From an uncultured Propionivibrio sp. (lineage in GTDB: Bacteria > Pseudomonadota > Gammaproteobacteria > Burkholderiales > Rhodocyclaceae): 64,000 bases of DNA. The notes under the pieces are model-generated. The model was not told the origin of the DNA and searched no databases. It saw only the letters and a list, made by a program, of their open reading frames with translations. Positions 1-10,006 of the stretch are shown piece by piece. The stretch is from the NCBI GenBank assembly GCA_937923255.1, contig CALAIL010000062.1, positions 1-64,000 of the forward strand, read 5' to 3'. How positions within the stretch are numbered: the first letter of the stretch is position 1; each line of letters begins with the position of its first letter. The position numbers were made by a program, and so were the translations under genes.

Positions 1-28
1 TGGGCTTATATAGGGACTGTGGAAAGAT

Positions 29-108
29 GTAGCAGATGCAGTGCTCTTAAATTTTTGGGGCGTGGCTCTGTACAGAAAGAAGTAGCGGATGCGGTGTTTC
101 TTAAGTTT
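29..108. repeat. Imperfect direct repeat, two copies 53 bp apart
   Basis: A motif of about 26 bases beginning GTAGC(A/G)GATGC(A/G)GTG occurs at 29-55 and again, with several substitutions, at 82-108. The 53-bp spacing is not a multiple of three, so the repeat does not keep a reading frame. I recognise no gene here; it may be decayed mobile or intergenic DNA. Confidence 0.45.
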
Positions 109-159
109 GAGCATGGTTTTATCTGCGGCATCCGATCGGCTGAATTGGCCGCCCGCAAG

Positions 160-330
160 CCCGCGTCCATAGGGCGTTTGCGGGCAGGTAGGCCGGAAAC
201 CCGCGTAAACAGTGGGTTAGAGGATAGGTCACCCGAAAACACCCGTAAACATTGGGCTGGCGGGCAGCCCTTCCGGAGATGCCCGTTTTACGCGGGGTTT
301 AGGGCAGGTGGGGTGGCTGGCGCGGATGAG
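160..330 (-). repeat. 40-bp period repeat array, short copy
   Basis: GTAAA cores sit at 205-209 and 245-249, exactly 40 bp apart, and a degenerate unit follows near 285. Each core is framed by CCCG and TGGG or GCGGG arms that form an imperfect palindrome. The units are the reverse complement of the array at 28440-28900. With the repeat at 29-108 this accounts for most of the 478 bases before the end of nagZ. No convincing gene is seen, and the open frame that covers it is repeat-derived. Confidence 0.7.
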
Positions 331-478
331 GTTCGCGGTCTGTCATCTGCCAACGGCGATGGGTCTATGTCCGACGATTTTCAGGCGCTTTGCCTCCAAG
401 CTTTCCTTGCCCCTGTTTTTGCGTTAGCGAGCAGGCCGCAGCGTCAGGCCGACATCATGCCGTCCGCGGCGGCGGCGA

Positions 479-1603
479 CTACGCCAGCAATTGCCGCGCG
501 GCGCTGACGCCGGCCCGGTAATGCGGCGAATCGAGGAGCGCTTCAGGCGTCACTTTCGAGGCGGGGAACAGCTTGTCGATACGCCGGGTGCGCCGCTTGA
601 CCAGGCGGGGATGCCAGCGCGCGAGCAGATCGCCAACTGCGTCCGGGGCGTTGCAGACAGGCAGCATGTCGCAGCCGGCCGACCAGGCGGCCTGCGCCCG
701 CGCAACGATGTCGCCGGCGACGCCGGCGCCCTGCATGGACAGGTCGTCGCTGAACACGGCGCCGTTAAATTTCAGCACGTGGCGCAGATAGCGATGCCAG
801 TGTTTAGAGAATCCGGCGGGGCGTGCGTCAACCTCCGGGTAGATGACGTGCGCCGGCATCACGGCGTCAAGCCGCAGCCGGCGATAAGGTTCGATGTCGG
901 TTTGCAGTTCCGCCAGAGTGCGCGTATCGACGGGGACGGCAACGTGTGAATCGGCTTCGGCCCAGCCGTGTCCGGGGAAATGCTTGCCGCAGGCGGCCAT
1001 GCCGGCGTGGCGCAGGCCGGCGATCAGCGCGCCGGCCAGTTCGGTAACTGCCGCCGGATTGCCGTGAAAAGCGCGGTCGCCGACGACGCGGCTGCGCCCC
1101 CAGTCGAGGTCGAGCACCGGCGTAAAGGAGAAGTCGACGCCGCAGGCGAGCAGCTCGGCAGCCAGGACAAAGCCGATGTCGAAGGCAGCCCGGCAGGCCG
1201 CCGCTTTTCCTGCCTTGTCTGCTTCGTCTGCCTTTCCTGCTGTTCCTACGCTTCCTGCTTCTCCCGCCGGCGCGCATTCCCACAAGCGGCCGAGCGCGCG
1301 CATGGGCGGCAGGCGGGTAAAGCCTTCGCGACAGCGCTGCACGCGGCCGCCTTCGTGGTCGATGGCGATCAGCAGGGGCGGCGTGCGCAGCGCATGGACT
1401 TCCGCGCACAGGGCGGTGAGCTGTTCGGGTGAGGCGTAATTGCGCGCAAAAAGAATCAGCCCGCCAACGAGGGGATGGGCAAGCCGCTCGCGTTCGAGCG
1501 CCGTCAGCGCTGTTCCAGCAATATCGATCATCAGCGGGCCGCGCAGCGGCGTATGCGCGGGGGCGCATGCGGCGCCGTTTGGGGAAAAGACAGCGGGATT
1601 CAT
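479..1603 (-). CDS. nagZ: Beta-N-acetylhexosaminidase NagZ (GH3)
   Basis: Cytoplasmic glycosidase of peptidoglycan recycling; it removes GlcNAc from 1,6-anhydro-muropeptides. Visible family motifs are DHEGGRVQR (82-90), KHFPGHG (207-213, the catalytic His loop) and SDDLSM (285-290, with the nucleophile Asp). The ATG at 1603 overlaps the acpS stop as ATGA, suggesting coupling. The conserved domain really begins at MIDIAG (residue 25, base 1531), so a later start is possible. Residues about 113-136 form a low-complexity insert rich in Ala, Gly, Lys, Asp and Glu ([15 protein letters not shown]) that is absent from the E. coli enzyme as I recall it. It is the last gene of the lepA-to-nagZ run. 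Confidence 0.93.
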   Translation of the reverse strand: MNPAVFSPNGAACAPAHTPLRGPLMIDIAGTALTALERERLAHPLVGGLILFARNYASPEQLTALCAEVHALRTPPLLIAIDHEGGRVQRCREGFTRLPPMRALGRLWECAPAGEAGSVGTAGKADEADKAGKAAACRAAFDIGFVLAAELLACGVDFSFTPVLDLDWGRSRVVGDRAFHGNPAAVTELAGALIAGLRHAGMAACGKHFPGHGWAEADSHVAVPVDTRTLAELQTDIEPYRRLRLDAVMPAHVIYPEVDARPAGFSKHWHRYLRHVLKFNGAVFSDDLSMQGAGVAGDIVARAQAAWSAGCDMLPVCNAPDAVGDLLARWHPRLVKRRTRRIDKLFPASKVTPEALLDSPHYRAGVSAARQLLA

Positions 1604-2127
1604 CGCCGTTCAGCCTCTAAGCCCGTAATCCCCGCGGGCGCCGGTTTTTCGGGCGCTGCCGACAGGGGCGGCGCGCTTTCGAGGATAACGAAGGCGACGG
1701 CGTAGTCGGTCTCGTCGCTGAGCGAAAGATGCGCCCGGCCGATGCCGCGTTCGGCGAGGTAGGCCGCCAGTTCGGGTGCGAATTCAAAACTGGGGCGTCC
1801 GGCCGCATCGTGCATCACGCGGACGTTGGGCAGTGTGGCCGGCGCGGCCACGCCGATGCCGAGCGCCTTGCCCAGCGCCTCCTTGGCGGCGAAGCGCTTG
1901 GCGAGAAAACGCGCGGGGCGCACAAAGGCAGGCGTGGCCGAATCATCTGAGCCGGTCGAATCGACAGGATTGGCGGATTCGGCGACATCGATAGAGGCGC
2001 GTGCACGGTCAAAGGCGGCGCGCTCGCCGGGCGCCAGCAGCTTGTCCAGAAACCGTTCGCCGTAGCGCCGGTAGAGCCGGCCGAGCCGGACGACGGCGAC
2101 GATATCCGTACCGATGCCGGCGATCAT
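1600..2127 (-). CDS. acpS: Holo-[acyl-carrier-protein] synthase AcpS
   Basis: Transfers 4'-phosphopantetheine from CoA to the serine of apo-ACP. N-terminal GIGTDIV (4-10, Mg-binding Asp) and [11 protein letters not shown] (74-84, catalytic Lys/Glu region) are clear. At 175 aa it is longer than the usual ~125 aa. The excess is an insert at about 43-69, rich in Ser, Asp and Ala and carrying SANPVDS, plus a C-terminal extension past the conserved VILES. The start overlaps pdxJ and the stop overlaps nagZ, each by 4 bp, so the genes are probably co-translated. Its substrate AcpP is encoded at 12.6-12.9 kb. Confidence 0.92.
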   Translation of the reverse strand: MIAGIGTDIVAVVRLGRLYRRYGERFLDKLLAPGERAAFDRARASIDVAESANPVDSTGSDDSATPAFVRPARFLAKRFAAKEALGKALGIGVAAPATLPNVRVMHDAAGRPSFEFAPELAAYLAERGIGRAHLSLSDETDYAVAFVILESAPPLSAAPEKPAPAGITGLEAERR

Positions 2128-2915
2128 GACGCGACGGCGGCCTGCGCCGCCGGATTGACGGGATTGGCGGACGCCTGCGCCTCACGCATCAGGCGCTTCA
2201 TTTCACGCACCGCTTCGCGCAGCCCGGTAAATACGGCACGGCTGATAATGGCGTGGCCGATATGCAGTTCATGGATGCCGGGCAGCCGCGCCACGGGCTG
2301 GACGTTGAAGTAGTTGAGCGCGTGGCCGGCATTAAAGCGCATGCCCAGACTGCGGATCGCTTCGCCAGCATTCCGGATTTTTTCCAGCTCGGCGAGCACG
2401 GCGGGGCTTTCGGCATCCCGGCCTTTTGCGTGGAAAGCGTGTGCATAAGGCCCCGTATGGATTTCGCAGACCCGCGCGCCAATGCGCGCCGCCGCTTCGA
2501 TCTGCGGCAGTTCGGCGTCGATGAACACGCTGCTGATGATACCGGCCTCGCCCAGCCGAGCCACTGCCTGTTTGAGTTTAGCTTCCTGCCCGACGATGTT
2601 CAGGCCGCCTTCCGTGGTGATTTCGTGCCGCCCTTCCGGCACCAGCATGGCCATTTCCGGCCTGATCCGGCAGGCGATGCCGACCATTTCGTCGGTGGCG
2701 GCCATTTCGAGGTTGAGCTTGATCTGCGTGAGCAGGCGCAGCTTTTCAACGTCGTGATCCTGAATGTGGCGGCGGTCTTCGCGCAGGTGCACGGTGATGC
2801 CGTCGGCGCCACCCAGATGCGCCTCGACAGCGCCCCAGACGGGATCGGGTTCGTAAGTTTGCCGCGCCTGGCGGATCGTGGCAATGTGGTCGATATTGAC
2901 GCCCAGTTCGATCAT
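2124..2915 (-). CDS. pdxJ: Pyridoxine 5'-phosphate synthase PdxJ
   Basis: Condenses 1-deoxyxylulose 5-phosphate with 3-amino-2-oxopropyl phosphate to give pyridoxine 5'-phosphate, in the DXP-dependent vitamin B6 route. The TIM-barrel signature is clear from the N-terminal LGVNIDHIATIRQAR onward, with GGADGITVHLREDRRHI and the phosphate-binding HIGHAIISRAVF near the end. The C-terminus has an Ala/Pro-rich tail ([15 protein letters not shown]) beyond the usual end. ATGA overlaps join it to recO upstream and acpS downstream; pdxJ-acpS adjacency is common in proteobacteria. Confidence 0.95.
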   Translation of the reverse strand: MIELGVNIDHIATIRQARQTYEPDPVWGAVEAHLGGADGITVHLREDRRHIQDHDVEKLRLLTQIKLNLEMAATDEMVGIACRIRPEMAMLVPEGRHEITTEGGLNIVGQEAKLKQAVARLGEAGIISSVFIDAELPQIEAAARIGARVCEIHTGPYAHAFHAKGRDAESPAVLAELEKIRNAGEAIRSLGMRFNAGHALNYFNVQPVARLPGIHELHIGHAIISRAVFTGLREAVREMKRLMREAQASANPVNPAAQAAVAS

Positions 2916-3631
2916 TCGTGTATCTCCTTGAAAATTTTGCGCGATTCTAATTCTCTGCCGCCCGTGTAATGGGCGATCAGCGCGCGCATCAGCGGCTTGG
3001 CCTCGGCCAGCGAACGGGCGTCGGAAAAATCCTCCCCCGCTAGGTCGAGCAGCGTTTTGCCGCGTACTGAAAGCGGCGTTTCACCGCGCGCCGGCAGCCG
3101 CACCGGGCCGCGCTCGATTTCGTAGGCGTAATCGCCTTCAGGATCGATCGGCGCGCCCTGCGCATCGTGCGTCAGCGTCAGGCCATAGCCAAGCGCCTGC
3201 AAGAGCGCGCATTCAAAGCGGCGCAGGTCGGCTTCCGCCAGTTCGCCGGCAAAGCGGCGCAGCGTTTCGGCATAGACGGAGAATAGATGCGTGTGCGCGT
3301 CTTCGCGCGGCAGGAGGTGGATCAGCAGTTCGTTGAGATAGTAGCCGCAAAACAGCGCCTTGCCGGTGAGCAGCGGCTGCCCGCCCAGCCATTCGGCCTT
3401 CATCAGCGCCGGCACCTCGCCTTTGCCGGCCCAGCCGAGTTCGAGCGGTTGAAAGGCCATCAGCAGCCCGCGGATGGCCGAACGCGGACGCCGCGCGCCG
3501 CGCGCCAGCAGGGCAATGCGCCCATAGTCGCGCGAGAAGGTTTCGATGATCAGGCTGGTTTCCCGGAAGGGGTAACTGTGCAGAATGTATGCCGGCTGGG
3601 CATCGACCCGGTTGCGTGAAGAAGCGGCCAT
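2912..3631 (-). CDS. recO: DNA repair protein RecO
   Basis: Recombination mediator of the RecFOR pathway; it anneals ssDNA and helps load RecA on SSB-coated gaps. The N-terminal OB-fold is recognisable (AYILHSYPFRETSLIIETFS, about 14-33, then YGRIALLARGARR). The helical C-terminal part carries FELALLQALGYG-like sequence (here FECALLQALGYGL). Length 239 aa is typical. It overlaps pdxJ by 4 bp and lies about 95 bp after era, the usual era-recO-pdxJ order. Confidence 0.92.
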   Translation of the reverse strand: MAASSRNRVDAQPAYILHSYPFRETSLIIETFSRDYGRIALLARGARRPRSAIRGLLMAFQPLELGWAGKGEVPALMKAEWLGGQPLLTGKALFCGYYLNELLIHLLPREDAHTHLFSVYAETLRRFAGELAEADLRRFECALLQALGYGLTLTHDAQGAPIDPEGDYAYEIERGPVRLPARGETPLSVRGKTLLDLAGEDFSDARSLAEAKPLMRALIAHYTGGRELESRKIFKEIHE

Positions 3632-3725
3632 GAGCTGTTGTCCGCGAATGCGCTATGCTTTGCCCGGCGCACCGCTCAGGCGCCCGCCGGATATGTCGCC
3701 ACGCCCATCGTTCACCATTGACCGC

Positions 3726-4622
3726 TTACTCGTAGCCAAGCTGTTTGAGCAGCCGTTCGTCATCCGCCCAGCCGGACTTGACCTTGACGAAAACTTCCAG
3801 ATACACCTTGCCGCCGAACAGGCGCTCCATATCCTGCCGCGCTTCGCTGGCGATGCGTTTGAGCATGGTGCCGCCCTTGCCGATGACGATGCCTTTGTGC
3901 GCCTCGCGGTCGACGAGAATGGCGGCGTAGATACGGCGCAGGCCGCCGTCGAGCGCAAAACGTTCGATCTCGACGGCGGCGGTATAGGGCAGTTCGTCGC
4001 CGACCAAACGGAACAATTTTTCGCGAATGTATTCCGCGGCCAGAAAGCGCTCACTCCGGTCGGTCATTTCGTCTTCGCCGTACAGCGGCGCATCGTTCGG
4101 CAAATATTGGCGGACTTCCGCCAGCAATTCGTTAAGCTGGCTGCCGCGCGCGGCGCTGACCGGAACGATGGCGGCAAACGGAAAGCGCGCGGCGGTCTCG
4201 CCCAGCCAGGCAAGCAGCGCCGCCTTATCCGCACAGCGGTCGACCTTGTTTGCCGCCAGAATGACCGGTCGGTCGGTCGGCAGCAGATCGAGCACACGTT
4301 GATCGTGCGCGTCGAAGCGCCCGGCTTCGACGACGAAGATCACGGCATCCACGTCGTTGAGCGCCTGCCGCACGCCGCGGTTCATCGCCCGGTTGAGCGC
4401 GTTGACATGGCGCGTCTGAAAACCCGGCGTATCGACGAAGACAAACTGCGCATCGGGACGCGTCAGGATGCCGACGATGCGGTGACGCGTCGTCTGCGAC
4501 TTACGCGAAACGATGCTGATCTTTTCGCCGACCAGGCGGTTAAGCAGCGTCGATTTGCCGACATTCGGGCGGCCGACGATAGCCACCGTCCCCGCGCGGA
4601 AAGGCGATTCAGACGCACTCAT
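3726..4622 (-). CDS. era: GTPase Era
   Basis: Essential GTPase that binds 16S rRNA and helps 30S maturation. G-motifs are visible: GRPNVGKS (17-24), DTPG (64-67) and NKVD (125-128). The C-terminal KH domain is seen as [12 protein letters not shown], near residue 250. Length 298 aa is normal. The start codon overlaps the rnc stop by 4 bp, matching the conserved rnc-era pairing. Confidence 0.96.
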   Translation of the reverse strand: MSASESPFRAGTVAIVGRPNVGKSTLLNRLVGEKISIVSRKSQTTRHRIVGILTRPDAQFVFVDTPGFQTRHVNALNRAMNRGVRQALNDVDAVIFVVEAGRFDAHDQRVLDLLPTDRPVILAANKVDRCADKAALLAWLGETAARFPFAAIVPVSAARGSQLNELLAEVRQYLPNDAPLYGEDEMTDRSERFLAAEYIREKLFRLVGDELPYTAAVEIERFALDGGLRRIYAAILVDREAHKGIVIGKGGTMLKRIASEARQDMERLFGGKVYLEVFVKVKSGWADDERLLKQLGYE

Positions 4623-5287
4623 GGCAGCCCGATCCGTTCGAGCGCACGCTCGGCGGCCACCTGCTCGGCGGCGCGGCGGCTGCCGCCCTCGCCCACTGTG
4701 CGGATGCCGAGCGATTCGACAAGGCAGGCCATATGAAAATGCTGGGCATGCGCATCACCCTCGACGGCGACGGATTCATAACGGGGCAGCGGTAGATGCC
4801 GGCCTTGCAGGTATTCCTGGAGGCGCGTTTTGGCATCCTTGATCGGTTTGCCCGCCCAATCTGACTGCATCAGCGGTGCGTAAAGACGGCGAATCACGGC
4901 ATCGGCCGCCTCAAAACCGGCATCCATCCAGATGGCGCCAAAGACGGCTTCCAGTGCATCGGCCAGAATCGAGGGGCGCGTACTGCCGCCGCTTTTCAGC
5001 TCGCCGTCTCCCAGCCGTAAATGGCGCCCCAGATCGATCGCCTGCGCCAGACGGTGCAGGCTGTCCTGACACACCAGATTGGCGCGCAGCCGCGACAGGT
5101 CGCCTTCCGGCAGCTGGGGGAAGCGCTCGAACAGCAGGCGCGCAACGGCGGCATTGAGGATGGCATCGCCAATGAACTCCAGCCGTTCGTTATGCGCCGC
5201 GCTGTAACTGCGGTGCGTCAGCGCTGTCTTTAGCTGCGCTGCGTCGCCGAAGGTATGGCCGATCGCCTGTTCGAGGCGGGATGGCAT
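4619..5287 (-). CDS. rnc: Ribonuclease III
   Basis: Double-strand-specific endoribonuclease for rRNA processing and mRNA decay. The signature [12 protein letters not shown] holds the acidic residues E34, E37 and D41, and [16 protein letters not shown] supplies the second acidic pair. A dsRNA-binding domain follows ([11 protein letters not shown] to [14 protein letters not shown]). Length 222 aa is standard. It lies between DUF4845 and era in the lepB-rnc-era operon. Confidence 0.95.
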   Translation of the reverse strand: MPSRLEQAIGHTFGDAAQLKTALTHRSYSAAHNERLEFIGDAILNAAVARLLFERFPQLPEGDLSRLRANLVCQDSLHRLAQAIDLGRHLRLGDGELKSGGSTRPSILADALEAVFGAIWMDAGFEAADAVIRRLYAPLMQSDWAGKPIKDAKTRLQEYLQGRHLPLPRYESVAVEGDAHAQHFHMACLVESLGIRTVGEGGSRRAAEQVAAERALERIGLP

Positions 5288-5307
5288 AGTGCAAGCAATG
5301 TCCGGCG

Positions 5308-5664
5308 CTATTCCGTCGATGCCTGGAAATTGATCAGCAGGCTGACATTGGCAAACAGGTGAATGCGCCGTTCATAAGCGAACCCGACCACCACCCGGTT
5401 GCCCTTCTTGGCAACATCCAGATCCGCGCCCTTGATCACGTCGATCTGGTTGATGTTGGCGTAGTTGTCGAAATCCCTGCGTATCTCCGCGACGGTTTTT
5501 CCATCGCCCTTGTTGGCAATTGCGTGGATGCTTTGCTTGATCTTGTAATAGTCGATCACCTCAGGCGTCACCTTCATGCCGAGGATCGCCACGACAATGA
5601 TGATGACGCCCCAAAACAGCAGTCCGGAAAGCGTTACGCCCGCTTGTTTACGCATGTTAAGCAT
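5308..5664 (-). CDS. DUF4845 single-pass membrane protein
   Basis: Small protein of unknown function found between lepB and rnc in beta- and gammaproteobacteria. It has a short cytoplasmic N-terminus (MLNMRKQAG), one membrane segment (GLLFWGVIIIVVAILGMKV) and a periplasmic part of about 80 residues. I chose the ATG at 5664 because TAAGGAG lies 7 nt upstream. A longer in-frame start at 5718 would run into lepB and has no such site. The name rests on location and topology. Confidence 0.8.
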   Translation of the reverse strand: MLNMRKQAGVTLSGLLFWGVIIIVVAILGMKVTPEVIDYYKIKQSIHAIANKGDGKTVAEIRRDFDNYANINQIDVIKGADLDVAKKGNRVVVGFAYERRIHLFANVSLLINFQASTE

Positions 5665-5675
5665 ATTGAATCTCC

Positions 5676-6464
5676 TTATTGAAACGAACCGATGCGTCCC
5701 CAGTCGCCAAAATGCCACCAGATGAAGAAGGCCTTGCCAACAATGTTTTCATCCGGCACGAAGCCCCAGTAACGGCTGTCCTCCGAATTATCACGATTGT
5801 CGCCCATCATGAAGTAATGGCCCGGGGGGACGGTGCACATCACACCGGCATTATTGTAAGAGCAGTTCTCCCGGTATGGGAAATTTGCCGCACCGGGAAT
5901 CGCGGCGGGCGCATCAGGATCGTTGAGCGTATGGTACTGCGCCTCCCCCTGCTGCTCAATGAACTGGTGCGAATAATAGCGCCGTTCCGCATGCAGGTAA
6001 TCCCCGATCTGGCGGGTTTCGACCGGGCGGCCGTTGATCGTCAGCCGTTTGTTCTGGTACGCCACCGTATCGCCGGGCAGACCGATGACGCGCTTGATGT
6101 AGTCCTTTGACGGATCGACCGGATAGCGAAACACCATGACATCGCCGCGTTTCGGCTGACCAATGTCGACGATCTTTTTATTGATGATCGGCAAGCGGAT
6201 ACCGTAGGCGAATTTATTAACCAGAATGAAATCTCCGATCTGGAGCGTCGGCACCATCGAGGGCGACGGAATCTGAAAAGGTTCGACGAGAAACGAACGC
6301 AGGATGAAAACGAACAGAATGACCGGGAAAAAGCTGGCGCCGTATTCGACCCACCACGGGTCCTTGGCGTCCGCCGCCCGGCGCTTTTTCAGGAAAAGAT
6401 GGTCGATCAGCCAGATGCCGCCGGTTGCCAGCACCAGATAGAAAAGAATCAGCGCAAAATTCAC
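5676..6464 (-). CDS. lepB: Signal peptidase I LepB
   Basis: Inner-membrane Ser-Lys protease that removes signal peptides from Sec and Tat substrates. Two N-terminal membrane segments (about 3-22 and 45-58) precede the catalytic box IPSPSMVPTL (nucleophile Ser69). The general base is Lys124 in DYIKRVIGLPGD, and the C-terminal box GDNRDNSEDSRYWG is present. Length 262 aa fits betaproteobacterial LepB. The start codon is GTG (6464), preceded by AAGGGG. It follows lepA by 27 bp. Confidence 0.95.
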   Translation of the reverse strand: MNFALILFYLVLATGGIWLIDHLFLKKRRAADAKDPWWVEYGASFFPVILFVFILRSFLVEPFQIPSPSMVPTLQIGDFILVNKFAYGIRLPIINKKIVDIGQPKRGDVMVFRYPVDPSKDYIKRVIGLPGDTVAYQNKRLTINGRPVETRQIGDYLHAERRYYSHQFIEQQGEAQYHTLNDPDAPAAIPGAANFPYRENCSYNNAGVMCTVPPGHYFMMGDNRDNSEDSRYWGFVPDENIVGKAFFIWWHFGDWGRIGSFQ

Positions 6465-6491
6465 TTTCGCCCCTTGCCTCTTGTTCGTCTC

Positions 6492-8282
6492 TTATTTATC
6501 CATGCGAAGAACCGCCAGGAAGGCTTCCTGCGGAATTTCTACCGAGCCGACCTGCTTCATCCGCTTCTTGCCGGCTTTTTGTTTCTCGAGCAATTTTTTC
6601 TTGCGTGTAATATCGCCGCCGTAGCATTTGGCGAGCACGTCTTTGCGCAACGCCTTGACATTCTCGCGCGCGATGATGTTCGAGCCGATCGCCGCCTGAA
6701 TCGCTACGTCGTACATCTGGCGGGGAATCAGCGAACGCATCTTGCTGGCCAGCTCACGGCCGCGATAGACCGAATTGGCGCGGTGGACGATGGTGGACAG
6801 CGCATCGACCTTGTCGCCGTTAATCAGCACATCGAGCTTGACAACGTCGGCCGCGCGGAACTCCTTGAACTCGTAGTCGAGCGAGGCATAGCCGCGCGAC
6901 ACCGATTTGAGCTTGTCGAAAAAATCCATGACAACTTCAGCCATCGGCATTTCATAGACGAGCTGTACCTGCCGGCCGTGATAGGTCATATCGATCTGGT
7001 TGCCGCGCTTCTGGTTACACAGCGTCATCACGTTGCCCAGGTATTCCTGCGGCACAAAAACGGTGATGGTAATGATCGGCTCGCGGATTTCCTGAATTTT
7101 CGTTGTCTCCGGCAGTTTGGCCGGATTTTCGACCGGCACGATCGAGCCATCCCGCATCACGACTTCATACACGACCGTCGGCGCCGTCGTAATCAGATCC
7201 TGGTCGAACTCGCGTTCCAGACGCTCCTGCACAATCTCCATGTGCAGCAGGCCGAGAAAACCGCAACGAAAACCAAAGCCCAGGGCCTGCGAAACCTCCG
7301 GTTCGTAATGCAGTGAAGCATCGTTGAGCCTGAGTTTTTCCAGCGATTCGCGCAGTGCGTCATACTGGTTGGCCTCGACGGGGTACAGTCCGGCGAAGAC
7401 CTGCGACTTGATTTCCTTAAAGCCGGGCAACGGGGCCTCCGCCGGCCGCTCGGTCAGCGTCACCGTGTCGCCGACCTGCGCCGCCTGCAATTCTTTGATG
7501 CCGGAGATAACGTAACCCACCTGGCCGGCCGAAAGCCCATCCCGCGGCACGGCTTTAGGCGTAAAGACGCCCACCTGCTCGCACAGATACGAAGCCCCTG
7601 TGGCCATCAGACGAATCTTGTCTTTGGGGCGCAGCAGGCCATCGACAACGCGCACCAGCATGACGACGCCGACGTAATTATCGAACCATGAGTCGATGAT
7701 GAGCGCCTTGAGCGGCGCCTTCGGATCCCCCTGCGGCGACGGAACGCGCGCGATGATCGCTTCAAGGATGTCTTCCACGCCTACACCGGTCTTGGCCGAG
7801 GCGCGAATGGCGTCGGAAGCGTCGATGCCGATTACATCTTCGATTTCCTGGCTGGCCGCCTCGGGCATTGCCGAGGGGAGATCGATCTTATTGAGCACCG
7901 GCAAGACCTCAACGCCCAGATCGATGGCGGTATAGCAGTTAGCAACGGTTTGTGCTTCGACGCCCTGCGAGGCATCGACGACAAGCAGTGCGCCCTCGCA
8001 GGCGGACAGCGAACGAGAGACTTCGTAAGAGAAATCGACGTGCCCCGGCGTATCGATCAGATTCAAGTTGTAGGTCAGGCCATCACGCGCCTGATACTGC
8101 AAAGCGGCTGTCTGCGCCTTGATGGTAATGCCGCGTTCGCGTTCGATATCCATCGAATCGAGCACCTGCGCTTCCATTTCCCGCTCCGACAGCCCGCCGC
8201 ACAGATGAATGATGCGGTCGGCCAGCGTCGATTTGCCGTGGTCGATATGCGCAATGATTGAGAAATTACGAATTCGTTGCAT
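6492..8282 (-). CDS. lepA: Elongation factor 4 (LepA)
   Basis: Ribosome-dependent GTPase that back-translocates or remodels stalled ribosomes. The GTPase motifs AHIDHGKS (11-18), DTPGHVDF and NKIDLP are intact. The EF-G-like domains and the LepA-specific C-terminal domain ([20 protein letters not shown]) follow. Length 596 aa is typical. In many betaproteobacteria lepA follows a mucD/degP protease; here that gene is missing and ung lies upstream, separated by a terminator. Confidence 0.97.
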   Translation of the reverse strand: MQRIRNFSIIAHIDHGKSTLADRIIHLCGGLSEREMEAQVLDSMDIERERGITIKAQTAALQYQARDGLTYNLNLIDTPGHVDFSYEVSRSLSACEGALLVVDASQGVEAQTVANCYTAIDLGVEVLPVLNKIDLPSAMPEAASQEIEDVIGIDASDAIRASAKTGVGVEDILEAIIARVPSPQGDPKAPLKALIIDSWFDNYVGVVMLVRVVDGLLRPKDKIRLMATGASYLCEQVGVFTPKAVPRDGLSAGQVGYVISGIKELQAAQVGDTVTLTERPAEAPLPGFKEIKSQVFAGLYPVEANQYDALRESLEKLRLNDASLHYEPEVSQALGFGFRCGFLGLLHMEIVQERLEREFDQDLITTAPTVVYEVVMRDGSIVPVENPAKLPETTKIQEIREPIITITVFVPQEYLGNVMTLCNQKRGNQIDMTYHGRQVQLVYEMPMAEVVMDFFDKLKSVSRGYASLDYEFKEFRAADVVKLDVLINGDKVDALSTIVHRANSVYRGRELASKMRSLIPRQMYDVAIQAAIGSNIIARENVKALRKDVLAKCYGGDITRKKKLLEKQKAGKKRMKQVGSVEIPQEAFLAVLRMDK

Positions 8283-8320
8283 GCGAGAAAAAGCAGGAAA
8301 AGCAGAATTTGCAAAGCAAG

Positions 8321-8352
8321 GCGAAAAAACAAAGGGCGCTGACGGGCGCCCT
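8321..8352 (-). terminator. Rho-independent terminator between ung and lepA
   Basis: On the minus strand an AGGGCGC/GCGCCCT hairpin (8333-8352, 6-nt loop) is followed by a T-rich stretch (8321-8332, TTTGTTTTTT). It ends transcription from ung before lepA, so lepA needs its own promoter or the hairpin acts as a leader attenuator. Confidence 0.75.
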
Positions 8353-8597
8353 GCGTCGTTCGTTGTACCGCACGTCGTACAGCCTCATGCGAGGCGGCGA
8401 TTCTAGCCGATTTCCTCCAAATAATCACGCACGGTGGCAGCGCCAAGGCAATGGCGATCCTGTTTCTGTCCGTCGTGCAGCAGCGCTGACGCGCCATATA
8501 TCATGGCGCACTTCCTGCACACAATTGTGCCTCCAGCGCTTCGATTTGGGTCGTGATGTCAATTTCCGGAAAATCAACTCCATAGAAAATTAGTCTT
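8353..8597. other. Non-coding gap upstream of lepA
   Basis: Together with the terminator this is a 315-base stretch between ung and lepA. I see no gene. The position where mucD/degP commonly sits holds no trace of it that I can read. Confidence 0.5.
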
Positions 8598-9269
8598 TTA
8601 GACTTGCCAATCAATGGGGACTTGACCGCGTTGCTCCAGCCACGCATTGGCCCGTGAAAAATGGCGGCAGCCAAAAAACCCCCGGCTGGCAGACAAGGGC
8701 GAAGGGTGCGGCGCCTGCAAAACCAGATGGCGCTTGCGGTCGATCATGGCGCCTTTCTTTTGCGCATGGCTGCCCCATAGCATAAACACCAGGCCGTCGC
8801 GGTGCGTGTTCAGCTGCGCCACCACCCGGTCGGTAAACTGCTCCCAGCCCCAATTGGCATGCGAATGCGCTTGCCCCGCCTGTACGGTCAGCACGGTGTT
8901 CAACAACAGCACGCCCTGCTCGGCCCAGTGCTGCAGGTAGCCGTGCTGCGGCGGTACAAAACCGGCGATATCGCTGGCCAACTCTTGGTAGATATTGCGC
9001 AGCGAAGGCGGTATATCCACCCCAGGTCGAACAGAAAAAGCCAGCCCGTGCGCCTGCCCCGCCCCGTGGTAAGGGTCTTGCCCCAATATCACGACCCTGA
9101 CTGCGGCAAATTCCGTTGAGGTAAAGGCGCTGAACACATCGCCGGATGGCGGGTAAACCGTAACCCCCGCCAGCCTGGCCTGCTTGACCCGTTGCCATAG
9201 CTGCCTGAAATAGGGCTGCTGTTTCTCTGTCCCGATGGCTTGTTGCCATGTCAAAACCGCGTCATCCAT
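8598..9269 (-). CDS. ung: Uracil-DNA glycosylase Ung (family 1)
   Basis: Excises uracil from DNA as the first step of base excision repair. Diagnostic motifs are GQDPYHG (water-activating loop), LLLNTVLTV and the C-terminal HPSPLSA. I chose the ATG at 9269 ([10 protein letters not shown]); a GTG eight codons upstream is in frame but adds non-conserved residues. It sits where an RseA/RseB/MucD block usually separates rpoE from lepA, which hints at rearrangement. Confidence 0.94.
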   Translation of the reverse strand: MDDAVLTWQQAIGTEKQQPYFRQLWQRVKQARLAGVTVYPPSGDVFSAFTSTEFAAVRVVILGQDPYHGAGQAHGLAFSVRPGVDIPPSLRNIYQELASDIAGFVPPQHGYLQHWAEQGVLLLNTVLTVQAGQAHSHANWGWEQFTDRVVAQLNTHRDGLVFMLWGSHAQKKGAMIDRKRHLVLQAPHPSPLSASRGFFGCRHFSRANAWLEQRGQVPIDWQV

Positions 9270-9556
9270 GATTAGCACCCAATATATCAACACCTTAAAT
9301 ATTCCGGCAGATGGGCTCTGGCGATCTGCCTACCGTACCGCATACTGCCGGACATATGGATAGATGGGAAAAAAGTGCTAGAGGAAGCTTCTTCTCGCAA
9401 CCCGAAAGACTTGACACCTTCATTACGCAGTTCATGACGCCGGCCCAATGCGCGGATTGGGCCCCTAGCCGCCAGCGGCCCCATGCGAGCGCGCCGCATT
9501 CCCTATAGAGAAATATCACCCACCAAGAAAATTTCCGATCACCTGCGCGGCGTCGT

Positions 9557-9973
9557 TCAACGCTTGTTGACATAAGGTTGCAGCTTGGCATCAGCCTCCG
9601 TTGGCCGGAAACGGCGCAGAATGAGCCAGCCCGCCAACACCCCCAGTCCGGCACCTACCATTGCGCCGGTTTCGCCAGCCAGCGCCAAACCGCCAAATGC
9701 ACCGGCGAACAGGCCCAGCAATGGCGGGCCGTATGCCTGTATCGCGCTGCGTCCCAGGGCGCCAGCCGGCATCGTTACGGTCACACACTCTCCGGGCTGT
9801 GCCAGATCAGGGTTACGCACACGATACCTGGCCGGCGTATCGCAAAAGATTTTTTCGAGGCGCTGGCCGCCACATCCGCCCGCCTCATGACAGTGGCCAC
9901 AACCCGCCGCGTCTATGCGCACCCATGCATATTCACCGTCAAGCTCGATCACCGTCCCGCGCGCCTCGTTCAT
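9557..9973 (-). CDS. rseC: RseC/MucC family membrane protein
   Basis: Inner-membrane protein associated with sigma-E regulation and with the SoxR-reducing complex. The N-terminus carries the Cys cluster CGHCHEAGGC, a probable metal or redox site. Two membrane segments follow at about 78-98 and 100-118. Length 138 aa is normal. It lies 33 bp after rpoE. The rseA and rseB genes normally between them are absent, and no gene is seen in the 287 bases between this gene and ung. Confidence 0.88.
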   Translation of the reverse strand: MNEARGTVIELDGEYAWVRIDAAGCGHCHEAGGCGGQRLEKIFCDTPARYRVRNPDLAQPGECVTVTMPAGALGRSAIQAYGPPLLGLFAGAFGGLALAGETGAMVGAGLGVLAGWLILRRFRPTEADAKLQPYVNKR

Positions 9974-10006
9974 TTTTCTCCTTGACCAGCGACCTCGCCG
10001 GCATTC

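Noticed and set aside
3585..4736. 383-codon plus-strand open frame over era and recO
   Set aside because: Antisense shadow of the well-supported era gene; Arg/Asp/Val-rich with no family features.
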